A stretch of 64,000 bases of DNA, from assembly GCF_020531945.1 (NCBI RefSeq), contig NZ_JAJATZ010000008.1, positions 67,319 through 131,318 on the forward strand, read 5' to 3'. Source of the stretch: Loktanella gaetbuli. GTDB lineage: Bacteria > Pseudomonadota > Alphaproteobacteria > Rhodobacterales > Rhodobacteraceae. Position numbers and translations under genes: made by a program. Under the pieces are notes generated by a model. It ran no database searches. It saw only the letters and a program-made list of their open reading frames with translations, and was not told where the DNA came from. Below, piece after piece: positions 7,427 through 15,357 of this stretch. How positions within the stretch are numbered: the first letter of the stretch is position 1; every line of letters begins with the position of its first letter.

Positions 7427-10400
7427 GCAATGGCGGTCCGATTCTCAATCCGCTGTTTCCGGCGAATTCGGTCCTGACCGCTCTGTCCCCCGCACCCTGG
7501 CCCTCGGAACCTGATACCCCTCCGGGCTGGGCTCAGGGCATGCTCGTCACGGCCACTGTGATGGCTATTTGCGATCATGTGATCCGCAGCCTTTCGTTTT
7601 GCGGTTTCCAACCGACTTTCGCGCACTTCACACCGACCAATGTGCCCGGCAGCGCGCGCGAATGGATCAGCGTCGATTTGGGCAGTCGGACCACGCAGAC
7701 CACAGCCGATGATACGGTTGGTCTGCGCCAGGCGGCAAATACCGGCCCGCTTGTATTGATCGAGATGACACCTTTTGCCTCGAACAGCGGTGGACATCAC
7801 GGGTTGAACATCACCGGATCCGGCGCAGGCTGGGTTGCCGGATATGACGAAGCTTCCGGAAAGTGGACTGTGGAACTTGTGGCAGGCAGCGGAACGGACG
7901 GCACGTTTCCTGCGGCTTTGTCCGCGATCATGCCGGGGCGTCAGGGCGTTCTTGGCGCGATGGAAACCGCATTGGCCGCCCAAGTCCATGGCACGGAATA
8001 TGCGGGGCTCTTTTGGTTGTTGGATCCGACCGAATGGTTTGGAACGCATAAACCTCCCGCGGGCACCGATCCGTTCACCGCGCAGATCTTCGATATTGCA
8101 GATCGGATTTTTCCTCATGCGCCCGGCAGCTCGGAAGAAACTGCGCCTTTACCGTCACAAAGCAACACCGATGCCCGGACAGCCTTACTGGGGAGACAGT
8201 TCAACGATTCCATGTCCATCGTGGCCGAGTTTGACGCAAACCCGATTGCAAAATCCTATTGGAAATACAGCGAAAAAGGGTTGGACCAGCACCTTGCTGA
8301 GCTGACGGCAACAGAAGATGCCATGCTGCGCAACCTGGCAGAGGCTGCGGCCTCGGTCAGCTGGTTCGACCTTGTCTGTCTGCTATTGCATTGTGGTCTG
8401 ATCAACCCGCCGCGGTTGCTGGCTTCGTCTCGTTTGTCGGCGATCCCTGAACTGTTCACCGATCCACCCGAAACGACCGAGCCGATGTCGGTCGAGGTGT
8501 TCAACACTTCTGTGGGCAGTCCCGGCCAGCAAACTTTGGTGTTTCGCATCGACGACGTGATTGTTGCAACGCTGATCCAGAACAGCCGCGGCGACAACGG
8601 CAACGGTCGCAAGGCCCCCTACATTCTGGACAATGTAGGCTGGGAGTATCTGGGCATCGTTGGTCCCGGCGAAACCCACGGCATTGCTCTGACCGTTGGC
8701 CGCGCTGTGCGGATTGAAACGGTCGAAGATGGTCCGATACCTTGTGCGTTCGACATCGTTTGGACCCAGATGCCCGAGTGTATTCCCCGCCCTGTCAACG
8801 CCCCTCTGAACCTGACACGCGCTGCAATCAAAGCGGATATGACCACCGCCCAGAAAGCAATCTTTGATAAGGACTACGCTGACGTTCAGACTGAAGATAT
8901 CACGCTGAACGACGCCCAGACCCTTGCACATCTCAATGACATGCGTCCCGCTGTCTTTGAAGCGGATCTGGATCCAGATCTGCAGGCGATGGGCTTTAAT
9001 CCCGAAAGCCCCCCGATGCTTGTGCACACGCCCTTGGGCAACGGGGGGGTGAAATTCGAATGGTTCAACCCCAAGGACGAAAAGACCAGTCAGGATATGA
9101 CCGGCCAAGGCAAGGCCCCACCCGCTGAACCGCTTTTCACGGTGATCCTGAAGCCCAAGAACCCTAAATCAGGCGATTTCGCTTATAGCTTCAACATCGA
9201 TTACATCGAAGCTGGGCCGAAAAACCCTTCCAACACTCCACCCCCGGTTCCATGGATGCATTTGGGCCTTTTCATGCTGTTGTCGATGACAACGGCAGAC
9301 CGATTGCCAGTGATCTGTATTGTCAGTTTCCGATTGTGGTTCAGCGGCGACGTGGACATGGAAGTGCATAACCACATCACCACCCGCGTCAGCATCGTGC
9401 CTGAACTGATCCGCTTTGACGATCCGCTGGATCTGCCTCCTGCAGGCGATGTGCTGCCGATCAGGGCCTATGACCTGCCCTATCTGTCCAGATTGCCTGA
9501 CGACAGTACCGAGTATGCCGCAAATTTCTATTGGAGAATGGCAGACAGCGATCAGAACTTGCTCCCACCGTGGGACGACACGCAGATAGACGGGGCATTC
9601 ACGGCCCGGCCCATCGGTGTGGCTGATGAATTCCAGGTTGGCGATCTGTTCCCGGTTATTGACATCGCCGACTGGGTCGGAACAACGCGGCTGGATACCT
9701 ATGGTGCGTATCTGATCAACTCGCATGAGGTTGAACGCTGGCGCCTTGCCAACCCGGCGTTGGCGAACGACGTCGATACCGGCGCATTACAGATCATCGA
9801 GGGCAAGGTGACGATCCAGGATCCGACATGGTTCTGGATCACGCTCACGGTCGATGTGGTGCTTGGCTTCACACCGATCGGCGACGCGGTCGATGTCTTC
9901 GATTTCTTTTATGCCTGCTATTACCACGAAGACAAATGGGGACGCCCGGTTTCAACCGCTGAAATTGTTTTTATGGGTGGGGTGGCCCTGTGCCCATTCG
10001 TATCCAGTGGCATGGCAAAGGCAGGGGTCTTGGGCGCTGGCGCGACTGCGGGCGGCACGACGTGGTATTTCTTTTCTGAAGATATGAGCGGCGGATTGCC
10101 ACCTGTTCAAAGTCTTGGCGATGCCATGCCTCCCATGCGGGTTGTTGGCAACAACGCAGAAGAAGTCGCCGCGCTGGAGGCGATCGCGCAGCGCACCTCG
10201 GCCTTTCGGGATCTGTCGCCACGCCAACAGGCGGACCTGCTGGAAGAACTGAAGAACATCGAAGGCATGAGCGCGATGGTCTTGCGCCTTGCCGAAACCT
10301 TGGGCAACGGGATTGGCGCAGGGTTTCTGAAATTGGATGACCTGCTGGATGAGGCGGGAGAGTTTAAATTCCTTGAACTTCGTCTGGCCTATAATTTCTG

Positions 10401-11934
10401 GGCCGAAAACACCAAATTAGCCGACAAATCGGTCGAGGCGTTTCTGCGCAGCCGGAAGTTCACAAAGGGCCGCTTGCGCCGTGTGCTCGAGACGTTCGGC
10501 GGACCGAAAATGATCGGAAAAACGCTGGGTCGCACGGTGCAAGCAGGTTCGAGTCAGATGCGAGCAAGATGGCCGAGGCTGGCACATTTGACCTTTGAGG
10601 GCGCGACGAAGATTTCGCCCGCCGATCTTGTGACCGCGTTGCGCGGTCCAGGACGCGCCACCGCGCTTGCAGCAGATCTAGAGCCGGAACACGCAGCCTT
10701 TGTCTTGCGCTATGCGGAGCGACTGGATGCGTTTCTCGCGCGCACCGGCGACGCGGATCTGGACCTGGCGCTTGACGCGGAACTGGCCAAGATCGTCGGC
10801 GACAAGCATCGGTCGGTAGAGGAGGTCATCACCGTCATGGCTCATCTGATGGAGCTGGCCGAAGACGCCTGCCATAAAGCCGAACGCACATTGGATTCTA
10901 TAGATGACGTGCAAGAGCTGCGTCCCATTCTGAACGAACTGATGCAAGCAGGCGTCACGCGTTCAGGGCATCAAAATGGCGCTGTGTTCGAGTTTTTCGG
11001 CAGTGCATATCGGGTCGCAAACGATGCCGGTATAGTTGCTTTCAAACTTCAGGTACGGTTTGACGACGATCTTCTGGGTCCCGACCTTATCGAGTTCCTC
11101 GAGGACGGATACCGGATCGTACAGTACAAATCCCTCTCGGATCTGGCCCGGGAGGTGGGGAAAGGGGCTTATCAAGACAACATGTTCCAATTCATCAAGG
11201 ACATGGCGCGACTGGCTAACAACGAAGAACCATGGCGGTTGGGGGCCGATTTTGTTCCAGATGGTGCCCCTAACGCGTTCAATGGAGAGTACCTGTCCAT
11301 CATTGATTTCGACCAGTTCCGCAAAGCCGGACAACACGGCCTGGAGGAGATGTGGCGACTGGCCGGGGACGAAGTATTCGTGACCCTGGACGAGTTTCCA
11401 GCATCCATGACACCCTTCATCATGGCTGTCGGCGACCAGCTCGACCAAGCGGTGGATGCCACCGGGAAAACGTTTCGCATCACAAAACTAGACGATTACC
11501 AAGAATTGGTTGAACGGTCTGGCGATGACACACTCAACGAACTTTGGCGGTACGTTTCTGGAGATCAGGCTAACGACATGGAAACGGTGCTCGAGAACAT
11601 GGAAACGCTGGAAGACCTGAAAAGATTTCTTCAGGTTCCGAGCAATTTCCGCGGGCGATCGATCATGCGCAAGTTTGTGAAAATGGCCCTTCCCAAGGGC
11701 CAAACCGTCGATGCCATGGAACTGATGGCCGAAAACGGCGCACAGCGCGTGTTTGATGCCTTGGGATTGCAGGACGGTTGGATGAACCCGGCAAAAGCGG
11801 CCTTTCGAGAGGCTCAGGAAGCCGCATTACGCGCTCGGGGGGCGGATGATGCGGACATTGCCGAACACGGGCTCCAAGAATTTAGCGTCTTGGTCACTGT
11901 TCAGGCCTTGGGTCGAGAGATTTTAGACCTATGA
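7423..11934 (+). CDS. Giant multidomain protein (about 1503 aa) with pre-toxin-like segment and candidate C-terminal nuclease
   Basis: No overall family was recognised. The ATG at 7423 overlaps the JAMM stop. Residues 1-780 look globular or beta-rich without a known domain. Residues about 798-890 form a hydrophobic, Gly-rich stretch (TVDVVLGFTPIGDAVDVFDF, then FMGGVALCPFVSSGMAKAG). It resembles the hydrophobic pre-toxin segments that precede the toxin tip of polymorphic toxins. Residues about 950-1180 are helical and charged. A candidate PD-(D/E)XK core follows: E1190 (AVFEFF), D1221 (GPDLIEF) and Q1234-x-K1236 (RIVQYKS). There is no N-terminal signal. The function is unknown, and the nuclease call is inference from motif spacing only. 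The stop overlaps the next start (ATGA). Confidence 0.6.
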   Translation: MSNGGPILNPLFPANSVLTALSPAPWPSEPDTPPGWAQGMLVTATVMAICDHVIRSLSFCGFQPTFAHFTPTNVPGSAREWISVDLGSRTTQTTADDTVGLRQAANTGPLVLIEMTPFASNSGGHHGLNITGSGAGWVAGYDEASGKWTVELVAGSGTDGTFPAALSAIMPGRQGVLGAMETALAAQVHGTEYAGLFWLLDPTEWFGTHKPPAGTDPFTAQIFDIADRIFPHAPGSSEETAPLPSQSNTDARTALLGRQFNDSMSIVAEFDANPIAKSYWKYSEKGLDQHLAELTATEDAMLRNLAEAAASVSWFDLVCLLLHCGLINPPRLLASSRLSAIPELFTDPPETTEPMSVEVFNTSVGSPGQQTLVFRIDDVIVATLIQNSRGDNGNGRKAPYILDNVGWEYLGIVGPGETHGIALTVGRAVRIETVEDGPIPCAFDIVWTQMPECIPRPVNAPLNLTRAAIKADMTTAQKAIFDKDYADVQTEDITLNDAQTLAHLNDMRPAVFEADLDPDLQAMGFNPESPPMLVHTPLGNGGVKFEWFNPKDEKTSQDMTGQGKAPPAEPLFTVILKPKNPKSGDFAYSFNIDYIEAGPKNPSNTPPPVPWMHLGLFMLLSMTTADRLPVICIVSFRLWFSGDVDMEVHNHITTRVSIVPELIRFDDPLDLPPAGDVLPIRAYDLPYLSRLPDDSTEYAANFYWRMADSDQNLLPPWDDTQIDGAFTARPIGVADEFQVGDLFPVIDIADWVGTTRLDTYGAYLINSHEVERWRLANPALANDVDTGALQIIEGKVTIQDPTWFWITLTVDVVLGFTPIGDAVDVFDFFYACYYHEDKWGRPVSTAEIVFMGGVALCPFVSSGMAKAGVLGAGATAGGTTWYFFSEDMSGGLPPVQSLGDAMPPMRVVGNNAEEVAALEAIAQRTSAFRDLSPRQQADLLEELKNIEGMSAMVLRLAETLGNGIGAGFLKLDDLLDEAGEFKFLELRLAYNFWAENTKLADKSVEAFLRSRKFTKGRLRRVLETFGGPKMIGKTLGRTVQAGSSQMRARWPRLAHLTFEGATKISPADLVTALRGPGRATALAADLEPEHAAFVLRYAERLDAFLARTGDADLDLALDAELAKIVGDKHRSVEEVITVMAHLMELAEDACHKAERTLDSIDDVQELRPILNELMQAGVTRSGHQNGAVFEFFGSAYRVANDAGIVAFKLQVRFDDDLLGPDLIEFLEDGYRIVQYKSLSDLAREVGKGAYQDNMFQFIKDMARLANNEEPWRLGADFVPDGAPNAFNGEYLSIIDFDQFRKAGQHGLEEMWRLAGDEVFVTLDEFPASMTPFIMAVGDQLDQAVDATGKTFRITKLDDYQELVERSGDDTLNELWRYVSGDQANDMETVLENMETLEDLKRFLQVPSNFRGRSIMRKFVKMALPKGQTVDAMELMAENGAQRVFDALGLQDGWMNPAKAAFREAQEAALRARGADDADIAEHGLQEFSVLVTVQALGREILDL

Positions 11935-14900
11935 TCGCCTACACGCTCCAACGCCTTTTCGCGCCTCTAACGCTTGCGGTGACCAATCGGGACCGGGCGA
12001 TGGTACTGCTGCGCGATCTGGATTGGACCCTGGATGATCAGTTCGATCTCGACGCACTTGCGCCCTTGTCGGCGGTGCACGTCGCGCTGACGCAACTGTC
12101 AGATCTCATCACCGACTACGAGGACGGCCAGACCGAGATTGGCTATGTCATCGAACAGGCCGTTCTCAGCGGTCAGGCAATCTATGGCGCGATTGATGCA
12201 CTGCGCGATTTGACAGATGGCGACGCGGGTCTTGCAGGGCTGGCGGCCCCGGCGCATACGGCCAAATTCTGGGAAGATCTGGCAGTGGATCTGCCTGAAT
12301 ACCTGATCCTGACCTATCTTGAGACCTACATTCCCATCCTTCACGCTGCGATGGATTTCGGCGGTGTGATCGGGTCAAAGCCGCGCGATGATGGCCGCCC
12401 GCCGCGCCGCACGATCCTTTGGGATAAGCTGGGCGATTTGTTCACCGATCCTGCAGGCCAGATCGCAGAGACCTATAACTGGGGCGGCCCGCTGGAACAT
12501 GCGTTGCTGATGGCACGGCTTCGCAGATTACTGCGCGCGGCTGGGTTGCAGATGAACCGCTACGCCCTGCCCGATGCGATTGTCGCCGATCGCTTTGCAG
12601 GCACGCCCCCGGCAGGAGCGACGGCCATCGGCGCACCCATTTTGTCATCGATACACGCCAAGGCCGGTGGTACCAGCACCGCGCGACTTGACGGAATTTT
12701 GATGCCTGTCCCGGCATCGGGCTCGGATCCGACGGGTGTGCTGTTGACGCTGCAGGCCCTTGGCGACGCGGCGATCAACCTTGCGCTGAATGACGACTGG
12801 AGCGTGACAACCACGGCCGCTGTGGACGCAAGCGGTCTGATCGGGCTTGAACTGCAACCCACGGGCCTGTCGATCCCGGCGGGTCAGCCGAATGCGAATG
12901 TCGAAATTGCCCTGTCCGCACTGCCGCAGACCCCGTTCGCGCTAATCGGCAACCCGGATGCGACGCGTATTGAATTGGCCCGTTTTTCTGCCGCCGCGCG
13001 TGCCGACATTTCGGCCGGGACACCCAGTTTCGCGGTCGAGGCGCTGCTTGACGGGCTTTCGCTCGTCATCGCCGCCGGGGATGGCGACAGCTTTTTGAGC
13101 GACATTCTGGGAAATGTCGAATTTGCCATTCCGCTTGAGCTGTCGATGCTCTGGACCAATCAGGACGGCCTGCGCCTGACCGGTGGCGCGGGCATCGAGG
13201 TGGAAATTCCAATTAACCGTAAAATCGGACCGCTGGAGGTGTTCTGGATCCGCCTCGGAGCTGCGGCCAGCACGTCAGGCGCCGAAATTTCTGCGGCAAC
13301 GGCAGGGTCACTGACCCTTGGCCCCTTCACTGCCGTGATTGAAGAAGTCGGCTTTAAGCTGGAAGTTCAGCAAAATGATCGCTTGGCGCGGGGTGATGCG
13401 GGTGCGCTGACCGTTCTGCCCGGTTTCAAACCCCCGATTGGTGTTGGTTTGGACTTGCGCTCTCCGGTTGTATCTGGCGGCGGTTTTTTGCGCATTCAAC
13501 CTGATGAAGGACGCTATGATGGCATCGTCAATCTCAAGCTTCTGGGATTGGAAATCACCGCGATCACACTGATTGCTACGCGCCTGCCCAGCGGTGATGA
13601 GGGCTGGTCGATGTACCTTTCCTTAACGCTTGAGCTGCAAACGGGTTTACAGCTTGGTTTCGGGTTGAAACTGACCGGGTTGGGCGGTCTTACCGGGATC
13701 AACCGCAGTATTGATATCGAGGCGCTAGGCAATGGTGTCCGGTCTGGATCCCTTGATGCGATCCTGTTCCCGGACGATCCTGTGGGCAACGCCCCGATGA
13801 TCCTGGCGGCACTGGACGAAATCTTTCCGCCCGCGCAGGGGCAGTTTGTCTTTGGGCCGATGCTGCAGATGAGCTGGGGAACGCCGACCGTTGTGACATT
13901 GGAATTGGGCCTTGCGATCCAAATGCCCAGCCCCACGACCATCTCTCTCCTAGGCTCGATGCATGTGAAAATCGGGTTTGCGGGGTACGACATTATCTCA
14001 ATCAAGGTCGATACTGCCGGTACCCTTTGGCCGACCGAAGGGCGGTTGGCCATCGACAGTTCGATCACCGAAGGAATTATTGGGCCCGTCAGTCTTGCCG
14101 GTGACATGGCTGTGCGCGCGGATGTGGGAAGCAGTCAACCCAGTTTCCTAGTCTCGCACGGGGGATATCACCCGCATTTCACTCCGCCGGAGGGCTTTCC
14201 GACGCTGGCGCGGATGTCCGTCAAGATCTTTGATGAAGACAAATTGCGCGTGGGCGTAGAGGCCTATTTTTCTGTCAGCTCCAACAGCCTTCAATTCGGA
14301 GTTGCCGCGTTTTTCTTCGCCAAGGCCGTCGGGCTTTCCGCCGAAGGGCGGTTTGAGTTTGACACGCTGATCCTCATGCGACCGTTTGGCTTGACGGCGT
14401 CTTTGGGCTTCCAGATCACCGTGAGCGCCGGATCAATGGAGTTGCTGACGGTCCGATTGCGCGGCACTTTGAAAGGGCCAAGTCCGTGGTTTGTTAGCGG
14501 ATATGCAGAATTCAGGGCGCTTGGGGCGAAGAAGAAATTCAACGTCGAACTGACTGTCGGGCGCGCGGCATCAAACGGTCCGCATGCCATTGCGAACGTA
14601 TTCGAAGAAGTGCGATCTGCTCTGCAACAAAGTGGCGCCTGGAACAGCGTATTGGCCGACGCCGCGCTGTCATCAGCTGTCCAGACAGATGTGCCAGAGG
14701 GAGAGCTGAGCGTACATCCCGCAGGCAAGGTCTCTTTGTCGCAAGGGATCGCGCCCATTGGTCTGACGTTGGAGAAATTCGGCGATGCGCAAGTGGACGA
14801 GGATAACAATTACCTGGAACTGACTAACGCTCGTCTCGGCGGCGCAACTGCTGTCACGGATCCGATGGTGGAGTGGTTCTCGCCCGGCAAATTCTTTGAC

Positions 14901-15356
14901 CTGGTCGAAGACGAGCTGGTCAGTGCCCCGTCCTTTGAGGAATTGGACGCGGGCGTGGCCCTTGGCGAAGCTGCGCCCAGATTTGCAGAACCCGATCCTT
15001 ATGATCTTGTTTATGAATCCAAGCGTGTCGATCCGGACATCGAAAAGATGCTTGCGCAGCGCGCATCCGGCCGTTCAGGCGCAGACAGAGGACGCCGCGG
15101 CGGCGTGCTCCCGCATCTGGGCCGGTTTGTGAATCCTGATCTATCGCTGAGCCTTAGGCCGAAGGGTGCCACCCCCTCCCCCCACTTTGGCGTAAGCACG
15201 TTTGCGATGGCGGTCGCCGATCCGGCCGCACCCTCTTCCGCACCGCAGCTTACGAAAAGCTGGTCCAAAGCAGCAGAGGCGCAGCGTGCCGCCCGCGCAT
15301 CCGGTCAATCCCGCATTATTCTTCCGGCCTACGAGCTGGACCTGATGGAGCCCTGA
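11931..15356 (+). CDS. DUF6603-like large beta-rich protein (about 1141 aa)
   Basis: Residues about 450-870 match my memory of the DUF6603 family: GPFTAVIEEVGFKLEV, GFKPPIGVGLDL, GGGFLRIQPDEGRYDGIVNL, GFGLKLTGLGGLTGINRSID, DAILFPDDPVGNAPMI, FGPMLQMSWGTPT and then amphipathic strands. This alternation looks like a long beta-sheet or beta-barrel-like fold. The first 250 residues are helical and the last 200 are low-complexity and polar. There is no signal peptide or clear transmembrane helix. No biochemical role is known to me. Translation is coupled to the preceding gene by ATGA, and the next gene begins one base after the stop. Confidence 0.7.
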   Translation: MIAYTLQRLFAPLTLAVTNRDRAMVLLRDLDWTLDDQFDLDALAPLSAVHVALTQLSDLITDYEDGQTEIGYVIEQAVLSGQAIYGAIDALRDLTDGDAGLAGLAAPAHTAKFWEDLAVDLPEYLILTYLETYIPILHAAMDFGGVIGSKPRDDGRPPRRTILWDKLGDLFTDPAGQIAETYNWGGPLEHALLMARLRRLLRAAGLQMNRYALPDAIVADRFAGTPPAGATAIGAPILSSIHAKAGGTSTARLDGILMPVPASGSDPTGVLLTLQALGDAAINLALNDDWSVTTTAAVDASGLIGLELQPTGLSIPAGQPNANVEIALSALPQTPFALIGNPDATRIELARFSAAARADISAGTPSFAVEALLDGLSLVIAAGDGDSFLSDILGNVEFAIPLELSMLWTNQDGLRLTGGAGIEVEIPINRKIGPLEVFWIRLGAAASTSGAEISAATAGSLTLGPFTAVIEEVGFKLEVQQNDRLARGDAGALTVLPGFKPPIGVGLDLRSPVVSGGGFLRIQPDEGRYDGIVNLKLLGLEITAITLIATRLPSGDEGWSMYLSLTLELQTGLQLGFGLKLTGLGGLTGINRSIDIEALGNGVRSGSLDAILFPDDPVGNAPMILAALDEIFPPAQGQFVFGPMLQMSWGTPTVVTLELGLAIQMPSPTTISLLGSMHVKIGFAGYDIISIKVDTAGTLWPTEGRLAIDSSITEGIIGPVSLAGDMAVRADVGSSQPSFLVSHGGYHPHFTPPEGFPTLARMSVKIFDEDKLRVGVEAYFSVSSNSLQFGVAAFFFAKAVGLSAEGRFEFDTLILMRPFGLTASLGFQITVSAGSMELLTVRLRGTLKGPSPWFVSGYAEFRALGAKKKFNVELTVGRAASNGPHAIANVFEEVRSALQQSGAWNSVLADAALSSAVQTDVPEGELSVHPAGKVSLSQGIAPIGLTLEKFGDAQVDEDNNYLELTNARLGGATAVTDPMVEWFSPGKFFDLVEDELVSAPSFEELDAGVALGEAAPRFAEPDPYDLVYESKRVDPDIEKMLAQRASGRSGADRGRRGGVLPHLGRFVNPDLSLSLRPKGATPSPHFGVSTFAMAVADPAAPSSAPQLTKSWSKAAEAQRAARASGQSRIILPAYELDLMEP

Positions 15357-15357
15357 C

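Noticed and set aside
7369..8118. 249-codon minus-strand frame opposite the start of the 1503-residue gene
   Set aside because: It is antisense to two genes with clear coupling, and its Arg/Gly/His-rich content is typical of antisense shadows in GC-rich DNA.
7423..11934. Idea that the 1503-residue protein is a type V or filamentous-haemagglutinin-type secreted toxin
   Set aside because: It has no signal peptide, TPS domain or adhesin repeats, and no immunity-like small gene follows it.
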